Positions 19,601-27,562 of a DNA stretch of 57,136 bases are shown here, one piece after another. Positions within the stretch are counted from its first letter, which is position 1; every line of letters starts with the position of its first letter. The stretch covers positions 1 to 57,136 of the forward strand of contig CANHGW010000016.1 in assembly GCA_947460175.1 (NCBI GenBank), in the 5' to 3' direction. Made by a program: the position numbers and the translations under genes. The notes under the pieces are model-generated. The model ran no database searches. It saw nothing but the letters and a program-made list of their open reading frames with translations, and was not told where the DNA came from. Source of the DNA: Bacteroidota bacterium. GTDB taxonomy: Bacteria; Bacteroidota; Bacteroidia; Chitinophagales; Chitinophagaceae.

Positions 19601-20484
19601 ATATTTTTGAAAAAAAGGATAAACAGTAATAACAATAATACCAACGTAATACTCAAGGTAAGTTGCGTGTCGGCTCTCATTTGTACCGAATTGCCAGCAG
19701 CTACTAATTGTCCTCCGAAGTAATCACATGCTATTGATTTGTATTGTTCATGTTGATGAAGTTTTGCTTTTACGTTGTCAATTAAAACACTCAAACCTTC
19801 ATTTTGTTTTGTATTGGATGAAGGGTAGGTGGTATGTAAAAAAAAGGTAGCATGATGATCATCCTTGCTCATGATATAACCATCATATAAAGTCGTGTTT
19901 TCATCTAATTGCAGATCACTCAGTTTTTTAAATGCTAAATTCGAAATGCCAATTGGATCTTTCATTAGCAATTGTTTCATTGCAATGCCACCTGGAGAGG
20001 CGAGGGTACGATAATTTTGTTCGAGTGTTAATGGGATTTGATTAGTGTCAATTAAACTATCTATTTTATTGTAATCTTGATCTGTAAGTATAAATGGCAG
20101 ATTAGATTGAATAGCTTGTACAATGTCAGATAACTGTTCGTCATTTTGTTTTGCTTCTATTGCTGATAGTAGGTGAGTGGTGTCTAATAAAGTAACTTCC
20201 GTTTCAAAATCATCAATATAGCTCGTAAGTAAGTCGGGGTCGGTGAGCGAAGAATCGTTGAGAGAAACCGAAACGATTATTTTATCCAATGATTTATTAT
20301 TGGTGAGTACACTGGTTACATCCTTTTTTGTAGGATCTTTAGGCATCATGGCCGTAAGATCACTTTCAAGTTTGAGTTGTGTAGCAAAAAATGAAAATAC
20401 TGCAATTAAACCTACGAATAGGATATACAAAAAAGCTTTTCGTTGATTAAAAAAACGATAGATATATACGAACAGTTCTTTCAT
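16642..20484 (-). CDS. MMPL transporter - acyltransferase - methyltransferase fusion
   Basis: 1280 residues from the ATG at 20484; an upstream TTG at 20502 was rejected. Residues 1 to about 800 form an RND/MMPL transporter with two sets of membrane helices (for example MALGASSVILGIAVNYSLHF and LIFGLGDDYSIFITDGL). Residues about 850-1060 are a PlsC-type acyltransferase with NHASFLD (HX4D, His near 902) and FPEGTRS (near 966). Residues about 1100-1280 are a class I methyltransferase with DILDIGCGYGFLD. All three sets of motifs look intact. I recall this three-part architecture being annotated in other Bacteroidota, near flexirubin-type lipid pigment genes. No such cluster surrounds it here. It probably makes and exports a modified lipid. 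Confidence 0.88.
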   Translation of the reverse strand: MKELFVYIYRFFNQRKAFLYILFVGLIAVFSFFATQLKLESDLTAMMPKDPTKKDVTSVLTNNKSLDKIIVSVSLNDSSLTDPDLLTSYIDDFETEVTLLDTTHLLSAIEAKQNDEQLSDIVQAIQSNLPFILTDQDYNKIDSLIDTNQIPLTLEQNYRTLASPGGIAMKQLLMKDPIGISNLAFKKLSDLQLDENTTLYDGYIMSKDDHHATFFLHTTYPSSNTKQNEGLSVLIDNVKAKLHQHEQYKSIACDYFGGQLVAAGNSVQMRADTQLTLSITLVLLLLLFILFFKNIFAPFQIMIPVIFGGLFSMAMMYLLREKVSIMALGASSVILGIAVNYSLHFMSHLRHAGSKEETIRELTEPMTIGSFTTIFAFLSLLLVHTPVLQELGLFTAFNLIGSSICTLVFLPHFININTTHPTKDSWLDKLSLFHPNKNKWIVLSIVLLTIALSFFFNDVKFNEDMMKMNFMTPALKHSQQVINDRNAESLNSVFHVSEGKTLEDALRQNESSLKKLNKLKDKGLIRKYNSISQFVLSDSLQQARLNTWNTFWSNEKKSRVISQLRLEGAKVGFAPSAFDGIESILQTTYIKTDSSYSTVFKSLFKDLIIQENGTTKLMTLIKTRQENRTQLFDAFAQDKSGYLTDRQLITSQFVSFIKDDFYKILALTSMIVFFTILISYGRIEIALISFIPMVVTWICILGLMALFKIEFNIINIIISTLIFGLGDDYSIFITDGLIEKYKYGKQKINSIKTSIYLSAITTMIGLGILIFAKHPALKSIALVSVIGIASILFVSQTLQPLLFNFMIQNRANKKQHPFTLWSFLKTIYAFAYYAIGCTLVTIVGFVLTKCIPFAKDKMKYAYHVVISKMMWSLLCMMTNVRKRFFNKENADFTKPSVIIANHASFLDLLRIISLHPKILLLTNKWVWRSPVFGALVRMADYYPVEEGAEFSIDRMKYWVDRGYSIAVFPEGTRSYDDEIKRFHKGAFYIAEKLNLDIQPALFHGIGNSIRKGDFLLKNGEINVKFLPRIKHDDTSFGTTYIERAKLIGRYFRKEHEVLRKQRENTHYFKEQMIRNYQYKGPILEWYCRIKIRLEKYYEPIEKLVPAKGDILDIGCGYGFLDYMLAWTSNERSITGIDYDEEKIEVANHNFSKTEQLTFIAGDAIDFPTDKKYDCILIMDVLHYLTPEKQVLLLQKCNAYLTPQGKLIVRDGIAELGDKHKGTKLTEFFSTKLFGFNKTENQLHFISEKMLIDFADSSNLNRTVIDETKFTSNVISVFSKK

Positions 20485-20627
20485 AGATAGAATGGGATGC
20501 AAAATAAATCAAAATAAAATAAGATTTTAGATTGATTGAATTCAACAAGCAAATTGTTTATTAAGCTTGGATTTTTATTTTTTCAAAAAATGTGTCTTAG
20601 ATTCTTTTGTGTAGTCATTTTGATAAA

Positions 20628-20661
20628 TTAAAAAAAAACATGACCCTTTCGAATCATGTTT
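20628..20661 (-). terminator. Terminator of the hydroxyacyl-CoA dehydrogenase gene
   Basis: Read on the minus strand, AAACATGA (20661-20654) pairs with TCATGTTT (20643-20636) and is followed by a run of T. It is 26 bases after the stop codon at 20687. The rest of 20503-20686 shows nothing else. Confidence 0.7.
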
Positions 20662-20686
20662 CACATTTAATTTTTGTTATATTTTA

Positions 20687-21661
20687 CTAAGGAACCCATT
20701 TTTTGTGTGCAAAACGCTCACTTACGACTAGTTCTTTACTTCCAGGTACATGTTTGTAAAAACCTTCACCTGATTTTACACCAAGGAATCCAGCTTGTAC
20801 CATATTGGCCAAAAGGGTAGCAGGTGCATATTTTTGATTACCAAAGCCCATGTGTAATACGTTCATGATGCTGAAGCACGTATCTAATCCAATGAAATCA
20901 GCCAATTGCAATGGTCCCATTGGATGAGCCATACCCAATTTCATAATCGTATCGATATCTTCTACATCAGCTACGCCTTCTTGCAATGCAAGAATAGCTT
21001 CGTTGATCATTGGCATCAAAATTCGATTAGATATAAAGCCAGGGTAGTCGTTTACAACGCAAGGTACTTTGTGGATTGCTTTTGACAATTCGATGATAGC
21101 ATTTGTCGTAGCTTTATCAGTAGCATAACCATTGATAATCTCAACCAATTTCATCACAGGCACAGGATTCATAAAGTGCATCCCGATTACTTTGTGCATA
21201 CGCTTTGTATGAGAAGCAATACGTGTAATGGAGATTGAAGACGTATTGGTTGCAAGAATACATTTTTCAGGCGCTAATGCATCTAATTGTTCAAATATTT
21301 TCAATTTCAAATCGATGTTTTCAGTAGCAGCTTCTACTACCAAGTCAGCATCGGCTAACGCGTCTTGCATTGAAGTATATGTGTTGATTAAGCTCAAGGC
21401 TTTCTCTTTATCAGCTTCAGTGATTGCTTGTTTAGCAATTTGACGATCCATGTTTTTGCCTATGGTTGCAATGGCACGATTCATAGCATCTTGCGATACA
21501 TCCATCATGTTTACATTGTAGCCACATTGTGCAAATACGTGACAAATTCCATTTCCCATTGTACCAGCTCCAATGACAGTTACATTTTTGATATGGGAAG
21601 CATAGCTTGTTCCATTCATAGTTGGGGTTTCCATTTTAGGTTCTAATGTTGTTGTGCTCAT
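20687..21661 (-). CDS. hbd: 3-hydroxybutyryl-CoA dehydrogenase
   Basis: 324 residues. It oxidises 3-hydroxyacyl-CoA to 3-ketoacyl-CoA with NAD(P). NVTVIGAGTMGNGICHVFAQCGY is the Rossmann motif, ATNTSSISITRIA and HFMNPVPVMKLVEI carry the catalytic Ser/His region, and DYPGFISNRILMPMINEA with KLGMAHPMGPLQLADFIGLD forms the C-terminal domain. A non-conserved leader of about 25 residues precedes the fold. It is monocistronic, with a promoter box and a terminator of its own. Confidence 0.92.
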   Translation of the reverse strand: MSTTTLEPKMETPTMNGTSYASHIKNVTVIGAGTMGNGICHVFAQCGYNVNMMDVSQDAMNRAIATIGKNMDRQIAKQAITEADKEKALSLINTYTSMQDALADADLVVEAATENIDLKLKIFEQLDALAPEKCILATNTSSISITRIASHTKRMHKVIGMHFMNPVPVMKLVEIINGYATDKATTNAIIELSKAIHKVPCVVNDYPGFISNRILMPMINEAILALQEGVADVEDIDTIMKLGMAHPMGPLQLADFIGLDTCFSIMNVLHMGFGNQKYAPATLLANMVQAGFLGVKSGEGFYKHVPGSKELVVSERFAHKKWVP

Positions 21662-21692
21662 TCTCTTTTACTTAATTTCTTATTTATGGGCG

Positions 21693-21700
21693 CAAAGGTA
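21693..21700 (-). promoter_or_regulatory. -7 promoter box of hbd
   Basis: TACCTTTG on the minus strand, 31 bases before the ATG at 21661. Confidence 0.5.
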
Positions 21701-21747
21701 AGGGTTAATCCTTTTTATAATCAGATTTAAAGACCTAATTTTACACA

Positions 21748-22266
21748 ATGAATCAAAAAATTATAAACATTTCATTAGCAATCATATTTACAAGTGTCTC
21801 TTTCCTTGCTTGTAAAGAATCTTCTAAAGCTCTTTTATGCAAAAAATGGAAAACGGTCTCAATCCAGAATAGAAAAATGGATGAGGAAATTGCTTTTATG
21901 AAAACATATATTGATACCCTAGGTGCTCAAGATCCAGAATTAGGTAAAACTATTAATCTAGATAGTGTAAAATTAATGTTGAACGCAGATTTTCAGCAAT
22001 CGATGAAAGAACAACAGATAGCCTTAGAGAATACTATCATGGAGTTTAAATCGAATGGCGTTTCTTACACAACCTCAATTGATGGATTAGATTCGGCGAT
22101 GTATACTGTAGAAGGACAATTTATCAAATTTGATGAAGCCAAATTGAAAGGACATGGTGAAACAATGACATTTGAAATTCTCAAACTCAATCAGGATACT
22201 CTTCGAGTAAAATTAATAGATTATGGAGATACTAGCATCGCTACCATGGTACCTGTAAAAGGCTAA
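21748..22266 (+). CDS. Lipoprotein of unknown function, 172 residues
   Basis: The signal peptide ends in SVSFLAC, a lipobox. The mature part opens with KALLCKKWKTVSIQNRK and continues with a helical, acidic segment, then SNGVSYTTSIDGLDSAMYTVEGQFIKFDE. The W-T-V start and alternating strands recall lipocalin-like lipoproteins of Bacteroidota, but I cannot confirm that. It converges with the metallohydrolase gene, with 3 bases between stops. Confidence 0.7.
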   Translation: MNQKIINISLAIIFTSVSFLACKESSKALLCKKWKTVSIQNRKMDEEIAFMKTYIDTLGAQDPELGKTINLDSVKLMLNADFQQSMKEQQIALENTIMEFKSNGVSYTTSIDGLDSAMYTVEGQFIKFDEAKLKGHGETMTFEILKLNQDTLRVKLIDYGDTSIATMVPVKG

Positions 22267-22269
22267 GGA

Positions 22270-23316
22270 TTATTCATATTGATGCCACCATCTGTTTTCG
22301 TGTAGCATTGTATTTTGTAGGAAAAGTTCGCCAATCAACGGGGTTGAAAATTCTAGTTTTTTATTGATAGCTTCATTCGTAAATCGCTCTATGGGATCTT
22401 TCCATGTATGCAAGGCAAGTGCAAAACCACCCCAATGCACTGGTATGGCTTTTTGTATTTGACCGTCTAGGCAAGCTTGCACCGCTTCTTCGGGATACAT
22501 ATGTATTTGGTGCCAAAGCTCGTTGTATTGCCCACATTCTACAAAACCAATATCAAAAGGTCCAAATCGTTTTCCAACCTCTTTAAAATGGGGCCCATAT
22601 CCACCATCGCCAGAAAAATAAATGGATTCAGATGTTGTTTTAAATACCCATCCACCCCATAGTGATTTGGCTCGATCACTTAATCCTCTTCCAGAAAAAT
22701 GTCTTGTTGGCGTGAATGATATTTGTATATCGTTACTAAAATCTAACGTTTCCCACCAGTCAAATTCTGTGATGTGTTGCGGATTTACACCCCATTTTTT
22801 TAAATGTCTCCCAACGCCCATTGCAGTGTAAAAGTGTGTTGTTTTTGGTATTAATTTCTTTAAACTTCCATAATCGATATGATCATAATGATCGTGACTA
22901 AACAGAACAGCATCAATTGGTGGTAATTCATCAATTAAATTAAGTGTATTCGACGAAAATCGCTTGGTTGCAAATGGTGCAATAGGAGAGGCGTCAGAAC
23001 CAAACATTGGATCTATCAATATTGTTTTGTTTTCTATTCGCATCAAAATCACAGAATGCCCATACCATATGTATTTTGCAACTGAAGAAGGTGCCATAAA
23101 AGCATCAAAATTAAAAGGCTGAATCGGTAAATCAATTGATGGCGTTCGACCTTGTTTTTGAAATAGTTGTTTGTACATCAAAGATGGAATATGCTTTGGT
23201 TTCATTTCCATTTTTGTTTCTTCTAAATTGAGAAATTTCTTTCCATCCCAATGTTGAGATTTAGAATATGATTGAATATCTAAAGGGCTAGCTTTTGCAC
23301 CAAAATGTTTAATCAT
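22270..23316 (-). CDS. MBL-fold metallohydrolase, NAPE-PLD/UlaG-like
   Basis: 348 residues. IWYGHSVILMRIENKTILIDP followed by FSHDHYDHIDYGSL (HxHxDH), a later TPTRHFSGR, FSGDGGYGPHF and PVHWGGF give the metal-binding set of the metallo-beta-lactamase fold. The pattern resembles N-acyl-phosphatidylethanolamine phospholipase D and related lipid hydrolases. It is the last gene of a tetR-SDR-MBL operon, 36 bases after the SDR gene. The substrate is unknown, possibly a lipid or ester. Confidence 0.82.
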   Translation of the reverse strand: MIKHFGAKASPLDIQSYSKSQHWDGKKFLNLEETKMEMKPKHIPSLMYKQLFQKQGRTPSIDLPIQPFNFDAFMAPSSVAKYIWYGHSVILMRIENKTILIDPMFGSDASPIAPFATKRFSSNTLNLIDELPPIDAVLFSHDHYDHIDYGSLKKLIPKTTHFYTAMGVGRHLKKWGVNPQHITEFDWWETLDFSNDIQISFTPTRHFSGRGLSDRAKSLWGGWVFKTTSESIYFSGDGGYGPHFKEVGKRFGPFDIGFVECGQYNELWHQIHMYPEEAVQACLDGQIQKAIPVHWGGFALALHTWKDPIERFTNEAINKKLEFSTPLIGELFLQNTMLHENRWWHQYE

Positions 23317-23352
23317 TGATTTAAATTTTTTTATGATTTTTCCTTTAAAAAA

Positions 23353-24423
23353 TTATGATTTTGGTTGAATAATTTTTTCATCAACTAGCACTTGGAACCC
23401 ATCTTCCATTGTAGTTTGTAGCGGTAAGAAAGTCATATTCAATTCTTTTTTTATTTTAGAATGATCTGCTTTCCATTCAATATCGACATTGTTGCGAATA
23501 AATTTCCGATTCAAGGCTTTATTGACCATCGGTCCTACAAGCATGAGCAACCATTTAGGCATTGCCTTGGTTGGTATTGGTAAGCGTTGACCAAATTTGG
23601 GCAATAACAACAATGACATATCTAAAAAATTAGTGTTGTGCCCAGATGTTATATATCGGCCTTTAGCAGATGGTGTAAATCCTGCCAAATAATGTGCTTG
23701 AGCTACATCTCTAACGTCTACAATGCCTATACCCAGTTTTGGAACACCAAATTTCATGGTTCCATCACCTATTTGTTTAAGTATCGTAAAGCTTTCAGAT
23801 GTTGTGGCTTGAGGATTCATCATTGGTCCCATCACCAAACTTGGATTGATTGTTACCAAATCCCACTGAGATTGTTTCTGTGCTAATTCCCAAGCCTTTT
23901 TTTCAGCAAGTGTTTTTGAATATGAATAGGGTTGATAATCTAATGATGCTGTTGTATTCCAAATATCTTCTCTTAGTTGACCGCTAGGTGAATTTTGACA
24001 GTCGATGGCGTCTGTATAAATGGCTGCAACGCTACTGGTAAGTACTACACGTTTAACTGTTGGTGTTTTCGAAGCCGTTTCGAGTACATTTTCGGTCCCC
24101 AAAACTGCAGGATTTATTAAATCCTTTTGTGCATCTTTATAATTTGATGTAAAAGGGGAAGCCGTATGAAAAACTAATTCGCATCCTTGCATGGCTTCCA
24201 TATAGGATCCTTTTTCCAATAAATCAGATTTGAAAAAACGAATTTGTCCTTTTGAATTATTCGCTAGCTCAATGAGATGGGCAATTTTCTGTGTATCATT
24301 AGGATTTCGAACGGCAGTATGAACTGTCAGGCCCTCTTCGAGTAGTTTTTTTACAATCCATCCGGCTACATAGCCTGTTGCTCCTGTTACCAATACTGGT
24401 TTTGATTTGTCTATTGTTGTCAT
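23353..24423 (-). CDS. Extended SDR oxidoreductase, dihydroflavonol-reductase-like
   Basis: 356 residues. VLVTGATGYVAGWIVKKLLEEG is the NADP-binding motif at the N-terminus, and the catalytic YxxxK is in PYSYSKTLAEKKAW. VFHTASPF and LTSSVAAIY match the dihydroflavonol/cinnamoyl-CoA reductase-like group, which reduces aldehydes and ketones. It is the middle gene of the tetR-led operon; a copy of the putative operator lies just upstream of its start, so it may have internal control. Confidence 0.85.
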   Translation of the reverse strand: MTTIDKSKPVLVTGATGYVAGWIVKKLLEEGLTVHTAVRNPNDTQKIAHLIELANNSKGQIRFFKSDLLEKGSYMEAMQGCELVFHTASPFTSNYKDAQKDLINPAVLGTENVLETASKTPTVKRVVLTSSVAAIYTDAIDCQNSPSGQLREDIWNTTASLDYQPYSYSKTLAEKKAWELAQKQSQWDLVTINPSLVMGPMMNPQATTSESFTILKQIGDGTMKFGVPKLGIGIVDVRDVAQAHYLAGFTPSAKGRYITSGHNTNFLDMSLLLLPKFGQRLPIPTKAMPKWLLMLVGPMVNKALNRKFIRNNVDIEWKADHSKIKKELNMTFLPLQTTMEDGFQVLVDEKIIQPKS

Positions 24424-24434
24424 TTGTTTTTTAT

Positions 24435-24448
24435 AGTGAGTACTTACT
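24435..24448. promoter_or_regulatory. Putative TetR operator before the SDR gene
   Basis: AGTGAGTACTTACT is palindromic in 12 of 14 positions. It lies in the 44-base gap between tetR and the SDR gene and closely resembles the site at 25001-25014. Confidence 0.6.
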
Positions 24449-24467
24449 TTTTATTTGATTAAAAAAA

Positions 24468-24986
24468 TTATTGATATTTATTGATTAAAAATTGTTGATA
24501 GTTTAGTTGAGATTCTTTTCCATTTCGAAGTATTCCAATCGATATGGTTTCAATGATTTGCTCTAGAAAAGTAGCTTCTAATGCAGGATTTTGATAGCCT
24601 AACATAGTAAAGGCCCAAATAAATTTATCGATTACAGGCTTCATTTTGTCGACATTATAATACTCCGATTGCCATTTAAGTTTAAATTGAAGTCGCCAGA
24701 AATCATATTCTGATTCTTCTATTTGAAAGGGTAAGCTAATACTATGATGAATTACGTTGAGTGGATCTGTTTCAAATAGGATAGGTGCAAATACGATATT
24801 AATTTTTTGTTCGGCCATTTGCATGATTGAATCAAGTAAAGCCTTTTTATTTTCAAAATGACGAAATATTAAACCCTCAGATACACCTGCTTTTTTAGCT
24901 ATTGCATTGGTTGACACAGCATTATAACCTTCATTTGCAAAAAGTTCTAATGCGGCTTTTAATATATTTTCTTTTTTATCTGTCAA
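24468..24986 (-). CDS. TetR/AcrR family transcriptional regulator
   Basis: 172 residues. The start is a TTG at 24986; a stop codon shortly upstream and no ATG for the first 50 codons leave little choice. The HTH is clear: KENILKAALELFANEGYNAVSTNAIAKKAGVSEGLIFRHFENKKALLDSI. The C-terminal ligand domain is somewhat short. It heads the tetR-SDR-MBL operon. A good promoter and an overlapping palindrome precede it, which predicts autorepression relieved by a small ligand that the SDR or hydrolase may process. Confidence 0.88.
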   Translation of the reverse strand: MTDKKENILKAALELFANEGYNAVSTNAIAKKAGVSEGLIFRHFENKKALLDSIMQMAEQKINIVFAPILFETDPLNVIHHSISLPFQIEESEYDFWRLQFKLKWQSEYYNVDKMKPVIDKFIWAFTMLGYQNPALEATFLEQIIETISIGILRNGKESQLNYQQFLINKYQ

Positions 24987-25000
24987 TGAATATAATTAAA

Positions 25001-25014
25001 TGTGAGTAATCACT
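25001..25014. promoter_or_regulatory. Putative TetR operator in the tetR promoter
   Basis: TGTGAGTAATCACT shares GTGAGTAnTnACT with the site before the SDR gene. It lies just downstream of the -7 box, over the expected transcription start. Confidence 0.6.
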
Positions 25015-25016
25015 TG

Positions 25017-25048
25017 CAAATATAGCGCCCTTATTATTACTAACCAAA
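25017..25048 (-). promoter_or_regulatory. Promoter of the tetR operon
   Basis: On the minus strand, TTTG (25048-25045), 20 bases, then TATATTTG (25024-25017). This is the best match to the Bacteroidota consensus in the window. Confidence 0.7.
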
Positions 25049-25077
25049 ATTAAATCGTACTTAATTTTTTTCGACAT

Positions 25078-25107
25078 AAAAAAAGACCGCAATTGCGGTC
25101 TTTTTTT
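25078..25107 (-). terminator. Rho-independent terminator after gldJ
   Basis: GACCGC-AATT-GCGGTC stem flanked by A-run and T-run, symmetrical so it could work in both directions. It lies 20 bases past the gldJ stop. Confidence 0.9.
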
Positions 25108-25126
25108 AAATATGATTTAGATTATA

Positions 25127-26644
25127 TTATCTAGCTTTTTTCTTTGAACCATAAAATTGGTTACCAGAAGGTCCTTTCAATGATGGACTGCCTAAGCGAT
25201 CCATACAACAACGGAAACCTACCGTTGAGCTCGTGTGACCACCTTGCATGAAACGACGTGTGCCTGGGCTTAACCAATAAGCTCTGTCATTCCAGCTACC
25301 ACCTTTGATTACATGTACATTGTCATTTATCAATGTAGTATTTCTATAATCGTAGAAAGCACCACTTGTAGAATCACCATCTAAATAGCTGATTACATTA
25401 GAACCACGATAGTTTGCATTTTTTTCAGCTAATTCTTCTGGAGTTACTGCACGCTTTTGTAATTTACCTAAGCTATCTTTTTCTTCCAATGTAAAGTCAT
25501 CCAATGTTACATAAGTATCAAATACATTTCCACGGAAAGGTCTGAAATCTTCAGCATCCATAGGTGTATTAGGACGATAAACATCTAATACCCACTCACT
25601 TACATTACCAGCCATATTGTAAAGACCGAATGCATTTGGTTTGAATGAATAAATTTCACCTGGAATATCAGCATTGTCATTTAATCCACCTGCAACACCC
25701 ATCGCATCACCTAATCCACGTTTGAAGTTGCCTAATTGCATACCTTGGTAAGCATTACGAGCACCTTCACGAGTTGAAAGGTTATCACCCCAAGGATAAA
25801 CTTGACGATCTGTTACAACCTCTTCTCCACGACGACGTTTAGTATCTGGTTCTGGATTACGTCCTTTGTAAGCAAGGGCAGCATATTCCCACTCAGCTTC
25901 TGTAGGTAAGCGATAATCAGCAGTTAAGATACCATCTTCATAACGAATGTTACGTTTTCCAGCACCTGTAGGATCGATATCTCTTTTCTTAATACCAGCA
26001 GCTCCTTCATACTGACCTGCTACATAAGTTCTTACACTAAAGTTATCTTCAGAAACTTGGAAAGGATTCTTTTTCAAATAACCTTTTTGGATAAGGATTA
26101 ACTCATTTACACGATCAGTTCTCCAACGACAATATAAGTTTGCTTGATCCCATGTTACACCAACAACTGGGTAGTAGTTGTAAGCTGCATGGCGGAAATA
26201 AAATTCCACTTGAGGCTCATTGTATTGCAATGCTTTTCTCCAGCTTTGTGTATCTGGTAAAGCTTTGTTGTATATATCTGGATAGTCATTGCTATAAGTA
26301 CGATTTATCCAATGTAAATACTCACGATAGTGAATATTTGCTACTTCCGTTTCATCCATAAAGAATGAAGACACAGAAACAGTTTTAGGAACATTGTTAT
26401 TTTCATACGTCAAATCCTCATCTGTTTGACCCATTGTGAAGCGTCCACCTTCTACAAATACTAGACCTGGTCCTACGTACTGACCTTCATACCTTGGAAC
26501 ATCGAAACCGCCGAGCTTAGTGTCATTGAAGTTCCACCCAGTTTTTGAAGAAACCAGATTGCTCGATTTCTTACTTCCGCAAGATGAAGCCAATATCACT
26601 ACTGCAAGCAGTAACATCCCATTTAATCCTAATAATCTTTTCAT
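25127..26644 (-). CDS. gldJ: Gliding motility/T9SS lipoprotein GldJ
   Basis: 505 residues. The signal peptide ends in LASSC. The rest is an FGE-sulfatase (SUMF1)-like domain: GPGLVFVEGGRFTMG near 57-71, FFMDETEVANIHYREYLHW, YPVVGVTWDQANLYCRWRTDRVNE, YRLPTEAEWEYAAL, and the closing VIKGGSWNDRAYWLSPGTRRF. The long inserts fit GldJ better than GldK. GldJ is an outer-membrane lipoprotein that stabilises GldK and the T9SS/gliding machine. It is monocistronic, with its own promoter and strong terminator. Confidence 0.85.
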   Translation of the reverse strand: MKRLLGLNGMLLLAVVILASSCGSKKSSNLVSSKTGWNFNDTKLGGFDVPRYEGQYVGPGLVFVEGGRFTMGQTDEDLTYENNNVPKTVSVSSFFMDETEVANIHYREYLHWINRTYSNDYPDIYNKALPDTQSWRKALQYNEPQVEFYFRHAAYNYYPVVGVTWDQANLYCRWRTDRVNELILIQKGYLKKNPFQVSEDNFSVRTYVAGQYEGAAGIKKRDIDPTGAGKRNIRYEDGILTADYRLPTEAEWEYAALAYKGRNPEPDTKRRRGEEVVTDRQVYPWGDNLSTREGARNAYQGMQLGNFKRGLGDAMGVAGGLNDNADIPGEIYSFKPNAFGLYNMAGNVSEWVLDVYRPNTPMDAEDFRPFRGNVFDTYVTLDDFTLEEKDSLGKLQKRAVTPEELAEKNANYRGSNVISYLDGDSTSGAFYDYRNTTLINDNVHVIKGGSWNDRAYWLSPGTRRFMQGGHTSSTVGFRCCMDRLGSPSLKGPSGNQFYGSKKKAR

Positions 26645-26672
26645 GTTAATTATTATCGTTTTTTATTAAAAG

Positions 26673-26680
26673 CAAATATA
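26673..26680 (-). promoter_or_regulatory. -7 promoter box of gldJ
   Basis: TATATTTG on the minus strand, 28 bases before the ATG at 26644. The rest of 26645-26821 shows nothing. Confidence 0.55.
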
Positions 26681-26821
26681 CTTTATTTGATTCTTGTTTA
26701 CTAAAGAAAGTACAATTATAAAACAATACATTGAAAATTACAATATATTCTCCTAAAAATATCTGAAATGTTTTTTTTTAGTGTTAAATTATAAATAAAC
26801 ATTTTTTCAGAAGAACCAGAT

Positions 26822-27484
26822 TTAATCAGTTATAGCTGTATTTAGAAATGAAATGAATGGTGCAATTGTGTTAAAACTTGTTTGAACCTTTTGAATAGTC
26901 TTTTTATCGAGTAATTCGCTATCAAGAATTGATTTTGATGTTACAAAACTTTTTAACTTTAAATATTCAATGGCTTTATTTTCTATATCATATCCTTTGG
27001 GTGGATTTTTAAGGGAATTTTCCATACTTATACCTCCATAAGTTGTTTTAAATGTTTTGTACTCAACAATTTTTTTAAATTTGTTGAAATTGTAATCTAT
27101 TTCTTGCCTTATTTTTTTTAGTGCGTCCGCGTCTGGCATCCATAGGCCTCCGCCTACAAAGTTTTGACCTGGTTCGATATGTAAATAAAACCCAGCCATG
27201 TTACTTTTTTTACCACCAATAGAAAACCCAGCACCCATGTTGGTTTTATAAGGTGATTTGTCTTTTGAAAACCGTACATCGCGATTTATTCTAAATACAC
27301 AATCTTTAGGTTTTAATTCACCATATCGGGCATCTATTTTGGTAAGTTGTAATATTATGATTGATACCAAACCCTCAAAATCTTCTTTTGCCATTAAATA
27401 TTCCGTTCTATTTGCATCAAACCATTCCTTATTATTGTTCTTTTTCAGATTTTTTAGGAAATCAATCGTAGTTTTTCGTAACAT
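26822..27484 (-). CDS. DUF2461 family protein
   Basis: 220 residues from the ATG at 27484; upstream in-frame starts would add 30 unrelated residues. TIDFLKNLKKNNNKEWFDANR at the N-terminus, RINRDVRFSKDKSPYKTNMG and AGFYLHIEPGQNFVGGGLWMP are the conserved blocks of DUF2461 (TIGR02453), a cytoplasmic family of unknown function. It diverges from the proline-rich protein gene with 78 bases between starts. Confidence 0.9.
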   Translation of the reverse strand: MLRKTTIDFLKNLKKNNNKEWFDANRTEYLMAKEDFEGLVSIIILQLTKIDARYGELKPKDCVFRINRDVRFSKDKSPYKTNMGAGFSIGGKKSNMAGFYLHIEPGQNFVGGGLWMPDADALKKIRQEIDYNFNKFKKIVEYKTFKTTYGGISMENSLKNPPKGYDIENKAIEYLKLKSFVTSKSILDSELLDKKTIQKVQTSFNTIAPFISFLNTAITD

Positions 27485-27562
27485 TTCTTTATTTTTACCG
27501 CAACAAAATACAATTATTAAAAAACTTTTTATACTTTTCGGACTTAAATCTAATAAACTAAG

